A stretch of DNA of 64,000 nucleotides, from assembly GCA_016125375.1 (NCBI GenBank), contig WGLU01000008.1, positions 1 to 64,000 on the forward strand, written 5' to 3'. Both the position numbers and the translations under genes were made by a program. The DNA is from Pseudomonadota bacterium. GTDB taxonomy: Bacteria; Pseudomonadota; Alphaproteobacteria; UBA1280; RI-95. The notes beneath the pieces are model-generated. The model worked only from the letters and a program-made list of their open reading frames with translations, had not been told where the DNA came from and made no database searches. Positions within the stretch are counted from its first letter, which is position 1, and each line of letters starts with the position of its first letter. Of the stretch, positions 45,859 to 53,576 are shown piece by piece.

Positions 45859-47070
45859 ATGACTGCTGCCCCGCTCGACGGTATTCGCGTTCTTGACCTC
45901 TCCCGCGTGCTGGCGGGTCCCTGGTGCAGCATGACTCTGGCCGATATGGGGGCCGACGTCATTAAGATAGAAAGTCTGGAGGGGGATGACACCCGCAGCT
46001 GGGGCCCGCCCTTCATCGAACGCGGCAACCATAAGCTCAGCGCCTATTTTTCATGCGTCAACCGCAACAAGCGCTCCGTGGCGGTAAACCTGAAAGACCC
46101 CAAGGGGCAGGATATCGTCCACCGTCTCGCCCGTCAGGCCGATGTACTGTTGGAAAACTTTAAAACCGGTGGTGCTGAAAAACTGGGCGTCGGCTACGAA
46201 CAGCTCCGGACCGAAAACCCGGCACTGGTCTACTGTTCCATTTCAGGCTACGGCCGTACGGGCAGTAAGGCGCACGTGCCCGGCTACGACTTCATCATAC
46301 AGGCAGAGGCTGGCCTGATGAGCATCACCGGCCCATCCGGCGGCAAGCCCTACAAAGTCGGCATGGCTGTGGCTGACATCACCACCGGCATGAACGCCAC
46401 CACAGGCATTCTGGCGGCTCTGTTTGCCCGCACCCGCAGCGGCAAGGGCCAGCATATCGACATTTCGTTGTACGATACGCAGCTCCAGTGGTTGGGTAAC
46501 GTTGCCAGCAATGTGCTCTTCAGCGGTCACGACGCACGTCGCTGGGGCAACAACCACGCCAACATCGTCCCGTATCAGATGTTTGAAGCGGCAGAAAACA
46601 CATGGCTGGTTGTGGCCTGTGGTAATGACGGTCAGTGGCGCCACCTGTGCACCATTCTGGGCAAACCGGAATGGCAAACCGACCCCAAATACGCCACCAA
46701 TCCAGCCCGCGTGACCAACCGGGATGACCTGACCCCGATGTTGCAGAAAATTTTTCTGACCCGTCCGGCTGCCGCGTGGCTCAAAGACATTGATGCGGCA
46801 GGCATTCCCTGCGGGCATGTGCGTACCGTTAAAGAAGCGATTGATGACCCGCTGACTACAGAGCGCGGCATGCGCCTACATATGCACCAGCCGGTGCTGG
46901 ATACGGATATTCCGCTGCTCGGCTCGGCCCTGCATTTTTCCGAAACACCAGTCCGCTACCACAGCGCGCCGCCCGTGACCGGACAGCACACCGAAGAAGT
47001 GCTGGGCGAGCTCGGCCTGTCCAGAGACGATATCCGCGCACTCGAACGGGACAAAATCATCGGCCTGTAA
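45859..47070 (+). CDS. Class III (CaiB/BaiF) CoA-transferase, possibly glutarate CoA-transferase
   Basis: 403 residues. Starts LDGIRVLDLSRVLAGPWCSMTLADMGADVIKIE, a textbook family III N terminus. The catalytic Asp is in VPGYDFIIQAEAGLMSITG. It moves CoA between organic acids through acyl-aspartyl intermediates. Similarity to the SUGCT type and nearness to gcdH suggest glutarate or a related C5 diacid as substrate, making glutaryl-CoA for GcdH. This is inference. Shine-Dalgarno AAGGAG is strong. Four unrelated small genes separate it from gcdH. Confidence 0.88.
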   Translation: MTAAPLDGIRVLDLSRVLAGPWCSMTLADMGADVIKIESLEGDDTRSWGPPFIERGNHKLSAYFSCVNRNKRSVAVNLKDPKGQDIVHRLARQADVLLENFKTGGAEKLGVGYEQLRTENPALVYCSISGYGRTGSKAHVPGYDFIIQAEAGLMSITGPSGGKPYKVGMAVADITTGMNATTGILAALFARTRSGKGQHIDISLYDTQLQWLGNVASNVLFSGHDARRWGNNHANIVPYQMFEAAENTWLVVACGNDGQWRHLCTILGKPEWQTDPKYATNPARVTNRDDLTPMLQKIFLTRPAAAWLKDIDAAGIPCGHVRTVKEAIDDPLTTERGMRLHMHQPVLDTDIPLLGSALHFSETPVRYHSAPPVTGQHTEEVLGELGLSRDDIRALERDKIIGL

Positions 47071-47181
47071 GCCCTCCGCGCTTGAAATAACGTCCGTACG
47101 CCCCCATTTCGTGAGCATCGTCTTGTGCGATGCATTCTGCTTTGCCGTTTCCTATCCCCCTCCGAACACGAGGAACTCATC

Positions 47182-47994
47182 ATGTTCGACGACCTCAAAG
47201 ACTTCGATCCGCTCCTTCACGAGCGCAAAACCCTCAAGGACATCGCGTCCGGCATCACGGTCGGTCCGTATCTGGTCAGCATGCTGCTCGGTCTGGTTAC
47301 TGGCAGCGCTCTGCTGCTCGGCATCATCACCGCCACGTTTGCGGCCACGTTCACCCTCACCATCATGCTGGGCAAGAACAGCAAGCACACCAAACTGGTT
47401 GCTGCCATTCTGACCTTCAGCCTGTGGAGCACGGTGACCACGTTCTGGGCGATGTTCGCCACGGTTCCGTCGTTCGATGCCATCCATGCACTGTCGTCCA
47501 TCGTCACGGTCACCCTGACGGCGCTGCTCATGCGCTTCTGGGCCGGGCGGCTGTACGACAAGGCCCTGCGCGTCATGAACGAACGTATCCGGAAGGCCCG
47601 CGAAAACGGGACCTACCACGATCCGTTCGAGTCCATGTTCGCCCACGGTTTCAGCAAGGCCGGCTTCGGCCCCGGGTTCGGTACCCGCTCCGGTGCACAA
47701 CAGCGCGCCGGATTTGGTCCCAACAACCCGCGCAATGCGTGGCAGAAACCCTTCGAGGATGACATCCGCCGCGCCCGCGAGCGTGCCGCTGCCCAGCAGC
47801 AGGCAGGCGAACTGGCCAAGGCGTACGAAACCCTCGGCGTTGCCAGCACTGCTGGCAAGGACGACGTCAAGAAGGCCCACCGCAAACTGGTGGCCATGTA
47901 CCATCCGGACCGCACCGGCAATGCCGGTACGGCCAAAATGGCAACGGTCAATGCCGCCAAGGACCTTATCTACAAGGCCAACGGCTGGACCTGA
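47182..47994 (+). CDS. Membrane-anchored J-domain protein (cassette type)
   Basis: 270 residues. Three or four membrane segments between about 32 and 115 (SMLLGLVTGSALLLGIITAT, LTFSLWSTVTTFWAMF). A Gly/Arg-rich linker (about 155-195) leads to a C-terminal J domain (about 210-268) with YETLGVAST..DDVKKAHRKLVAMYHPDRTGN, including the intact HPD that stimulates DnaK. It would bring DnaK to the inner membrane, DjlA-like in idea but different in build. Start at 47182 has GAGGAA. The leader is C/T-rich and a terminator follows within 15 bp. Confidence 0.85.
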   Translation: MFDDLKDFDPLLHERKTLKDIASGITVGPYLVSMLLGLVTGSALLLGIITATFAATFTLTIMLGKNSKHTKLVAAILTFSLWSTVTTFWAMFATVPSFDAIHALSSIVTVTLTALLMRFWAGRLYDKALRVMNERIRKARENGTYHDPFESMFAHGFSKAGFGPGFGTRSGAQQRAGFGPNNPRNAWQKPFEDDIRRARERAAAQQQAGELAKAYETLGVASTAGKDDVKKAHRKLVAMYHPDRTGNAGTAKMATVNAAKDLIYKANGWT

Positions 47995-48007
47995 CCACCA
48001 AACGGTT

Positions 48008-48037
48008 GAACCGCCCCTCAGGGGGCGGTTCTTTTTT
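48008..48037 (+). terminator. Intrinsic terminator of the J-domain gene
   Basis: GAACCGCCCC-tca-GGGGGCGGTTC and six T. Preceded by CCAAACGGTTGA as at 22141. Confidence 0.9.
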
Positions 48038-48071
48038 ATGACAAGTGTTTGCAGTGTCTATTCTTTTTTGT

Positions 48072-48100
48072 TTGACGCGCCTGCTCCCATCCCGTAAAAA
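48072..48100 (+). promoter_or_regulatory. Predicted promoter of the small lipoprotein gene
   Basis: TTGACG, 17 bp, TAAAAA. A long C/T-rich leader follows (about 48115-48180). Confidence 0.4.
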
Positions 48101-48208
48101 AAGGCCGATACTTCATACCTTTCCTTTTTTCCCGTTTACGACCTCCTTACGTTTTTCCTTGTGCAAATTTTGCGTTCCATTTCTTTCGTGATGTAAAGGA
48201 CAACGGTT

Positions 48209-48625
48209 ATGTTCAAGTCCGCTTCTTTCCTCGCTGCCGCTTCCCTCGCGGTTCTCCTTCTCGCCGGCTGTCAGACCACCGGCACCAGCGCCCCCGCGCC
48301 CGCCGCACCCCAGACCGAAGTCGTCAAGGCCGACGTCGACGTCAGCGGCCTCTGGAAGGGCACCTTCACCAACCGCAAGGGCCAGACCTACCATGTCGAG
48401 TTCACGCTCGCGGTGGACAACGGCAAGCTTTCCGGCCACGCCTATCTGCCGGCCAGCACCTACGACAAGCGCCCTGCGGTCACCGGTACGGTTTCCGGCA
48501 ACAAGGTGAGCATCTACAACCCGAGCAGCAACTTCCACTACGAGTTGACGCTCAGCGCCGACGGCAAGACCCTCAGTGGCAAGGTCATCGGCAGCAATCC
48601 GGGCACGATGCAACTGACCCGCTAA
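48209..48625 (+). CDS. Small lipoprotein with a beta-rich domain (cassette type)
   Basis: 138 residues. Signal peptide with lipobox LLLAGCQT, then a Pro/Ala linker and a compact domain of about 100 residues (VDVSGLWKGTFTNRKGQTYHVEFTLAVD...) that reads as a small beta-barrel, lipocalin-like in rhythm. Probably an outer-membrane lipoprotein. No family recognised. Long C/T leader and own terminator. Codon use is GC-rich with AAG for most lysines. Confidence 0.7.
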   Translation: MFKSASFLAAASLAVLLLAGCQTTGTSAPAPAAPQTEVVKADVDVSGLWKGTFTNRKGQTYHVEFTLAVDNGKLSGHAYLPASTYDKRPAVTGTVSGNKVSIYNPSSNFHYELTLSADGKTLSGKVIGSNPGTMQLTR

Positions 48626-48635
48626 CGCGATACGG

Positions 48636-48664
48636 AACACCCGCCGAAAGGCGGGTGTTTTTTT
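48636..48664. terminator. Bidirectional terminator
   Basis: AACACCCGCC-gaaa-GGCGGGTGTT with T-runs. It serves the lipoprotein (+) and the bufferin operon (-). Confidence 0.88.
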
Positions 48665-49409
48665 ATGCCGGAATGACAATTCCCTTGTCTATCAGCGTCT
48701 CCAGGTGGACTGCAAGTTCTGCCCTGTCGACGGCAGATGCAAACTCCTTAACCACGATATCCAGCGCCTCGGAGGCTTTTACAGACTGTTCTGTGGCAAC
48801 AATCTGCAACAGTCGGGCAACGGCGGGCGCCAGTTCCATAAAGCGCACACGGCTCACCTCGTCCCGCCAGACCAGCAGAAAAGTCATGGCCACGGGCATC
48901 TCGGTCGGCATAAAATCCGGGCTCAGGCGGTGCACCGGCCACTGGTAAGCCAGCGGCAGGGCCAACGGGCTGAGTGTCAGGTTGTCTGTGTAGCTGTCAG
49001 CCCGTTGGGTTTGTGGTTCTTCCTCGCTGACTTCCAGCACAAGTTCCACCCATTCGTAGTGGGCCAGTTCAACCTGCCATGGGCGTTCGGGCGGAACGGG
49101 CTGGGTTTGCAGCCACGTAAAAAACTCTTCCGGAATATCCCTGAAGTACGGCGACTGGCATAAATGCCCGGCAAAGAACTGGCGGAACAGACCATGCCAT
49201 TCCTCTTTACCCAACAGTTTTTTCAATACCGGGAATGTACGTGCAGCCATGCCTTCCATGTTGCTGTAAAACAGCTGACGGTAAATGCCCATCCGACGGG
49301 CGTCGCAGTCAGGCGGCAGAGGGGCTTCTTCAGGGTTACGGATGTAGGCCGTAAAAGCAGCCTGTGCTGCCATAAATCCCGGCTGGTTAGACCGCTTGGC
49401 GGACGGCAT
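48663..49409 (-). CDS. bufC: BufC-type DUF2063 partner protein of the MNIO enzyme
   Basis: About 248 residues; ATG 49409 chosen because GGGGAGGGG is just upstream and the start overlaps bufB by 23 bp. The N-terminal DUF2063 domain is clear: QAAFTAYIRNPEE.., RMGIYRQLFYSNMEGMAARTFPVLKKLLG and 'FFAGHLCQSPYFRDIPEEF'. The C-terminal half is winged-helix-like (VARLLQIVATEQSVKASEALDIVVKEF). In bufferin and other MNIO systems this partner presents the precursor peptide to the DUF692 enzyme. Confidence 0.9.
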   Translation of the reverse strand: MPSAKRSNQPGFMAAQAAFTAYIRNPEEAPLPPDCDARRMGIYRQLFYSNMEGMAARTFPVLKKLLGKEEWHGLFRQFFAGHLCQSPYFRDIPEEFFTWLQTQPVPPERPWQVELAHYEWVELVLEVSEEEPQTQRADSYTDNLTLSPLALPLAYQWPVHRLSPDFMPTEMPVAMTFLLVWRDEVSRVRFMELAPAVARLLQIVATEQSVKASEALDIVVKEFASAVDRAELAVHLETLIDKGIVIPA

Positions 49410-50289
49410 GCTGCCCCTCCCCCTTGCGGTGTTTGTCCTGCAAGGCGTTGATGGTGGCAACCTCCCCCATCAGTTCCGTCAGGGGCGGAATGTTAAAATC
49501 CCGTTCCAACAGTGTGGGGCGTACGCCTACGTGCGCATAGGCCGCATCCAGCAGCTGCCAGACAGGGTCAATCACATCCGCGCCGTGGGTATCCACAATC
49601 AGGTCCTTATCTTCCACATAATGTCCGGCCACATGGATATAGGCCACACGCTCTGCCGGCATCTTTTTCAGAAATGCGTATGGGTCATAGCGGTGGTTCA
49701 CACTGTTAACGTAGATGTTGTTTACATCCAGCAGCAGGTCACAGTCTGCCTCGCTCAGCACGGCGCTTACAAACGCCGCCTCATCCATCTCCGGTGCAGG
49801 CATGGCGTAGAACGACACGTTCTCAATCGCAATCCGGCGCTGGAGGATATCCTGCACCCGGCGGATACGACCTGCCACGTAGGTAACAGCTTCCGATGTA
49901 AAGGGGATAGGCATCAGGTCATACAAATGACCATCGTCACTGCAATAGCTCAAATGTTCGCTGTAAAGGGGGACGTTAAACGTATCCAGAAAACTGCCAA
50001 CATCTTTCACAAAGGTTTCATCGAGCGGGGCGGGGCTGCCCAGAGACAGGGAAAGGCCGTGACAGTAAAGGGGTTTGGCTTCCATCGCGCGGCGGAAATC
50101 GGTCGCAATTTTACCGCCCAGACGGATCCAGTTTTCGGGCGCAACTTCGTAAAAATCCACTTCAGGTGGCGGGGCATCCGCCAGGGTTTTTACCAGTTCG
50201 CGCCGCAGGCCCAGACCCGCACCATGGTTTGCCATGGCATGGGTCTGAGCGCTCGCACGCGGATAGGTGCTTAGTGGGCTGCGCCGCAC
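49387..50289 (-). CDS. bufB: BufB-type multinuclear nonheme iron oxidative enzyme (MNIO, DUF692)
   Basis: 300 residues in the track. The GTG at 50289 overlaps the end of bufA2, while an internal ATG at 50235 (MANHGAGLGLRRE) is a possible alternative start. The TIM-barrel DUF692 motifs with the metal ligands are intact: GAGLGLR, FYEVAPENWI, YCHGLSLSLGS, YSEHLSYCS, IENVSFYA, LLDVNNIYVNS, YIHVAGH and ERDFNIPP. The family oxidises Cys side chains in ribosomal peptides; in bufferins it makes thiooxazole heterocycles that bind copper. Two Cys-rich precursors lie directly upstream and the partner bufC directly downstream. Confidence 0.95.
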   Translation of the reverse strand: MRRSPLSTYPRASAQTHAMANHGAGLGLRRELVKTLADAPPPEVDFYEVAPENWIRLGGKIATDFRRAMEAKPLYCHGLSLSLGSPAPLDETFVKDVGSFLDTFNVPLYSEHLSYCSDDGHLYDLMPIPFTSEAVTYVAGRIRRVQDILQRRIAIENVSFYAMPAPEMDEAAFVSAVLSEADCDLLLDVNNIYVNSVNHRYDPYAFLKKMPAERVAYIHVAGHYVEDKDLIVDTHGADVIDPVWQLLDAAYAHVGVRPTLLERDFNIPPLTELMGEVATINALQDKHRKGEGQHAVRQAV

Positions 50290-50624
50290 TTGGCTTCACC
50301 GCACTTGTGTTCGCCGGACTTGCCATGATGCTCGTCGGCAGCACCTTCGTGCTCTTCATCGCCGCCCATCATGTTCTCGCCGCACTTGCCTTCGCCGCAC
50401 TTGTTCTCGCCGCACTTGCCTTCCATGCCTTTTTCTTCACCGCATTTGTGGTCGGCAGCTTTGTGCTCGGCTGTGTGCTCGGCCACTTTGTCAGAAGCCA
50501 TGTAACCGCCCTTCAGTTCGGTCATGGATGTAGCAGGGGCAGCAGCAGCGCCGGCTGCGAAAGCAGCGGAGCCAACAGCGGCAGTCAGAGCAAAAGCCAG
50601 AACTTTCTTCTCAGTCATTTTCAT
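50271..50624 (-). CDS. bufA2: Bufferin precursor 2 (Cys-rich exported peptide)
   Basis: 117 residues from the Met with GAGGGA upstream. Signal peptide MKMTEKKVLAFALTAAVGSAAFAAGAAAA, then a His/Glu/Lys-rich peptide with six Cys, nearly all in [HGNA]-K-C-G-E motifs (EGKCGENKCGEGKCGEN, GEHKCGEAKCGAAH). This is the EGKCG pattern of bufferins, which are modified by BufB/BufC before export and buffer copper in the periplasm. Its last 19 bp overlap the bufB start. A hairpin separates it from bufA1. Confidence 0.9.
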   Translation of the reverse strand: MKMTEKKVLAFALTAAVGSAAFAAGAAAAPATSMTELKGGYMASDKVAEHTAEHKAADHKCGEEKGMEGKCGENKCGEGKCGENMMGGDEEHEGAADEHHGKSGEHKCGEAKCGAAH

Positions 50625-50662
50625 AGAATTATCCCTCAAAAAAAACGCGTTATTTTTGTTAG

Positions 50663-50725
50663 ACCCGCCCCCCTGGCGGGGGACGGGCAGGAACATAATA
50701 ACGTGTTCGGGTTGTTGACGTTATT
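50663..50725 (-). promoter_or_regulatory. Two hairpins in the bufA1-bufA2 gap
   Basis: A GC hairpin (CCCGTCCCCC/GGGGGGCGGG on the minus strand, 50663-50686) and an AT-rich one (AATAACG/CGTTATT, 50697-50725) lie between the two precursor genes. They probably protect or process the mRNA and set the precursor ratio. Confidence 0.5.
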
Positions 50726-50726
50726 G

Positions 50727-51068
50727 TTATTTTGGCTCGGCTGCGTCCAGAATCATTTTTGCTGCGCCGCAGGTAGCCTCGCCGCACTTATGTTCGGCAG
50801 CTTTAGCACCGCATTTGTGTTCGGCTGACTTGCCTGCTTTGTTCATCATTTTCTCGCCGCATTTGGCCTCGCCACACTTATGTTCACGGCTCTTGCGGGC
50901 GCCACATTTAGCTTCACCGCACTTTTGTTCTGCCATTTTCTGGCTCATGTCAGTTGTCGGTTTAGTCATTGTTTCCTGACTGGCAGGTGCGGCCTGGGCA
51001 GCGGCCAGACAGGCGCCGGAAAATACGGTGGTCAAGGCAAACGCCATCATTTTCTTTTCGGTAGACAT
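50727..51068 (-). CDS. bufA1: Bufferin precursor 1 (Cys-rich exported peptide)
   Basis: 113 residues; the Met at 51068 with GAGGGG 9 nt upstream is preferred to the track start. Signal peptide MSTEKKMMAFALTTVFSGACLAAAQAAPA, then seven Cys in HKCGEAKCG/EHKCGAK motifs. It is a homologue of bufA2 with the same N-terminal 'TEKKxxAFALT' start, so the pair probably arose by duplication. It is the first gene of the operon, 50 nt after a GTAACC-N16-CGAA promoter. Confidence 0.9.
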   Translation of the reverse strand: MSTEKKMMAFALTTVFSGACLAAAQAAPASQETMTKPTTDMSQKMAEQKCGEAKCGARKSREHKCGEAKCGEKMMNKAGKSAEHKCGAKAAEHKCGEATCGAAKMILDAAEPK

Positions 51069-51118
51069 TGGGTAAATCCCCTCAACTGGTTGGTTAGCTA
51101 ACAGGTGTTGTGTTCTGA

Positions 51119-51144
51119 TTCGCCCCATTGCCCCGGGAGGTTAC
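51119..51144 (-). promoter_or_regulatory. ECF (SigF-like) promoter of the bufferin operon
   Basis: On the minus strand GTAACC, exactly 16 nt, CGAA. This equals the SigF-type ECF consensus that I recall from Caulobacter bufferin genes. It lies between the kbl terminator and bufA1. No sigF/nrsF gene is in the window. Confidence 0.6.
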
Positions 51145-51174
51145 AAAAAAAATTGCCCCTCCGTCAGGAGGGGC
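51145..51174 (-). terminator. Terminator of the tdh-kbl operon
   Basis: On the minus strand TGCCCCTCC-tgac-GGAGGGGCA followed by eight T-rich bases. Confidence 0.88.
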
Positions 51175-51187
51175 AGCATCACGCCAT

Positions 51188-52396
51188 CTATGCAGCGCCT
51201 TTGAGGAGCCCGACCTCGCGGCCGACGCTTTCCAGCGCGTTCAGCACTGTATCCATATCCGATTTGCTCAGTGCGGCGGAAATCTGCACACGGATGCGCG
51301 CCGTGCCTTCCGGCACCACCGGGAAGCCAAAACCCGTCACAAAAACGCCTTTTTTCAGCAACTTATCGGCAATGCTAATGGCAAAGGCGGTATCCCCGAC
51401 AATAATCGGCACAATAGCGCTCTCCCCGTCTAGCGGCTTAAAGCCGCGCTTTTGCAGGCCGTCACGGAAGTACTGGGTATTGCTGTGCAGAGTATCGACC
51501 ATTTTGGGATTCCCGAGCATGGTTTTAACCGCTGCCATTGCCCCACCTGCCGTAGCGGGCGAAATACCGTTGCTGAAAATGTGCGTGCGCGAGGCCTGCA
51601 CCAGCATATCAATCACATGTTTGCGGCCTGCTACGTAGCCGCCCGCGGCACCACCCAGCGCCTTGCCGAGCGTACCGGTGGTGATATCCACCTCGTCCAT
51701 CAGGCCGTAGTGCTCGGCCGTGCCGCGACCTGTTTTGCCCATCACGCCCACGCCGTGGGAATCATCCACAATCACTGTCGCGCTATACTGTTTAGCCAGT
51801 TTGACAATCTCCGGCAGGTTGGCAATGTCCCCTTCCATGGAGAACACACCGTCCGTCACAATCAGGCGGGCGGGTGCGTTTTTATGCTGTTCCAGCAGCT
51901 CTTTCAGATGCGCCATGTCGCTGTGGCGGTAAACAGTTTTCTCGACCCCTTTTTTGACCAGCCGCATACCGTCGATAATGCAGGCGTGGTTGAGCTCGTC
52001 AGAGATAATCACGTCACCCGGTTGTGTGAGTGGTGCAAACAACCCCATGCTGGCCGCAAAGCAGGACGAATATGTCATGGCGGCTTCGGTTTTGTGCAGC
52101 TTGGCGAGTTCGGTTTCCAACTCTTCGTGCAGGGTCATGGTGCCGCAGATAAAGCGCACCGATGCCGTACCCGCACCATATTTTTTAACAGCGTCGATAC
52201 TGCCCTGTACCACCGCAGGGTGGTCCGCCAGACCCAGGTAGTTGTTGGAGGACATAACAATGACCTCACCCCCGGCCTCGCGCATGGAGGTATGGGCAGC
52301 CATGGGGCTGTCCAAATGGCGGAGGGTTTTATAGGTACCAGCTGCTTTCAGACCGTCAATCTGTTCGGCCAGGCGTGTATCAAGGGCTGTACGCAT
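51188..52396 (-). CDS. kbl: 2-amino-3-ketobutyrate CoA ligase (glycine C-acetyltransferase)
   Basis: 402 residues. PLP enzyme that splits 2-amino-3-ketobutyrate with CoA to glycine and acetyl-CoA. The alpha-oxoamine synthase motifs are present: MSSNNYLGLADHP, VDDSHGVGVMGKTGRG and the PLP lysine in TGTLGKALGGAAGGYVAG. It lies 14 bp after tdh with AAGGAGG, so the two steps of threonine breakdown are in one operon. Confidence 0.97.
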   Translation of the reverse strand: MRTALDTRLAEQIDGLKAAGTYKTLRHLDSPMAAHTSMREAGGEVIVMSSNNYLGLADHPAVVQGSIDAVKKYGAGTASVRFICGTMTLHEELETELAKLHKTEAAMTYSSCFAASMGLFAPLTQPGDVIISDELNHACIIDGMRLVKKGVEKTVYRHSDMAHLKELLEQHKNAPARLIVTDGVFSMEGDIANLPEIVKLAKQYSATVIVDDSHGVGVMGKTGRGTAEHYGLMDEVDITTGTLGKALGGAAGGYVAGRKHVIDMLVQASRTHIFSNGISPATAGGAMAAVKTMLGNPKMVDTLHSNTQYFRDGLQKRGFKPLDGESAIVPIIVGDTAFAISIADKLLKKGVFVTGFGFPVVPEGTARIRVQISAALSKSDMDTVLNALESVGREVGLLKGAA

Positions 52397-52410
52397 TGGG
52401 GGATTCCTCC

Positions 52411-53445
52411 TTAAAACTTCAAGACAACCTTACCGGCTTTACCTTCTTCCATCAGGGTAAAGGCCTCGGCAAAGCGTTCGGCAGGCAGAACGTGGGTGAT
52501 GATTTTATCCACGGCGTCGGGGTTGGTGCGGACGAAGGTATCGACCTGATACCACGTTTCGAACATCTTGCGGCCAATGATGCCTTTCACGGTCAGGCCT
52601 TTAAAGATGATGGTCGACGCCACATCCAGCGTGATGGCCTTGGGCGGAATACCCAGCATGGCAACCTCGCCCCCCATGGCCAGCAGGGTCATGCCCTGTT
52701 GAATGGCCTTCTCGTTCCCGCTCATTTCCAGCAGCACGTCTGGCATGGCCGCGTTGGTAAAAGCCTTAATCTTGTCATTGGCACCGCTCTGGGTTGGGTC
52801 CAGCGTCATATCAGCGCCCAGTGCCTCGGCCATGCGGCGTTTGGCCTCTTGCGGCTCCAGCACAATCACTTTGGCCGCACCGCGCGCCTTGCTCATGGCC
52901 ACAGCCATCAGACCAATGGCACCCGCGCCGGTAATCATGACGGTCTTACCGGCCAGATTAAACGCGCTCACCGTGTGCATGGCGTTACCCAGCGGGTCAA
53001 AAATCGCCGCATGCGCATCCGGAATATCCGGGTGGATTTTCCACAGGTTGCTGGCCGGCATTACCACTTCGTTGGTGAAGGCACCATCACGGTCCACGCC
53101 GATAATCTGGGTATCGACACACAAATGCCCCTGCCCCGTCCGGCAGAAACGACAGACACCACAGGTGATGTGGCACTCGGCCGAAACCCGTTCGCCCACC
53201 GTGTAACCGCTTACTGCGCTACCCATTTCCACAATATTGCCAACAAACTCGTGACCCAGCACGGTCGGCACTTTTACACGGCCCTGGGCCCAGTCATCCC
53301 ATTTGTAAATATGGAAGTCGGTCCCGCACACACCGGCATGGCTGACCTTGATGCGGACGTCGTTAGGTCCGAGTGTCTTTTGCGCGTTCAGACGGTCTTC
53401 GGCCCAAAGGCCTTTTTCAGGACGGTTTTTAACAATGGCAAACAT
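52411..53445 (-). CDS. tdh: L-threonine 3-dehydrogenase
   Basis: 344 residues. Zinc- and NAD-dependent medium-chain dehydrogenase that oxidises threonine to 2-amino-3-ketobutyrate. Catalytic zinc region SHAGVCGTDFHIYKWDDWAQ..VLGHEFVG, structural zinc Cys cluster ITCGVCRFCRTGQGHLC, and NAD motif MITGAGAIGLMAVAMSKA are intact. First gene of the tdh-kbl operon. Confidence 0.97.
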   Translation of the reverse strand: MFAIVKNRPEKGLWAEDRLNAQKTLGPNDVRIKVSHAGVCGTDFHIYKWDDWAQGRVKVPTVLGHEFVGNIVEMGSAVSGYTVGERVSAECHITCGVCRFCRTGQGHLCVDTQIIGVDRDGAFTNEVVMPASNLWKIHPDIPDAHAAIFDPLGNAMHTVSAFNLAGKTVMITGAGAIGLMAVAMSKARGAAKVIVLEPQEAKRRMAEALGADMTLDPTQSGANDKIKAFTNAAMPDVLLEMSGNEKAIQQGMTLLAMGGEVAMLGIPPKAITLDVASTIIFKGLTVKGIIGRKMFETWYQVDTFVRTNPDAVDKIITHVLPAERFAEAFTLMEEGKAGKVVLKF

Positions 53446-53531
53446 CGGGCGGGCCTTCCCTGTTGACTTAAAACGCCATCAGTTTACGCCACCCGTGCCC
53501 GATTGCAACCAATGGGCACGCACACGCACAC

Positions 53532-53565
53532 AAAAAAAAGAACCCCCGGATGACCGGGGGTTCTT
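53532..53565 (-). terminator. Terminator of the MotA/ExbB-like operon
   Basis: On the minus strand AAGAACCCCCGG-tcat-CCGGGGGTTCTT and T-run. Confidence 0.9.
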
Positions 53566-53576
53566 CGTTTGTGTCG

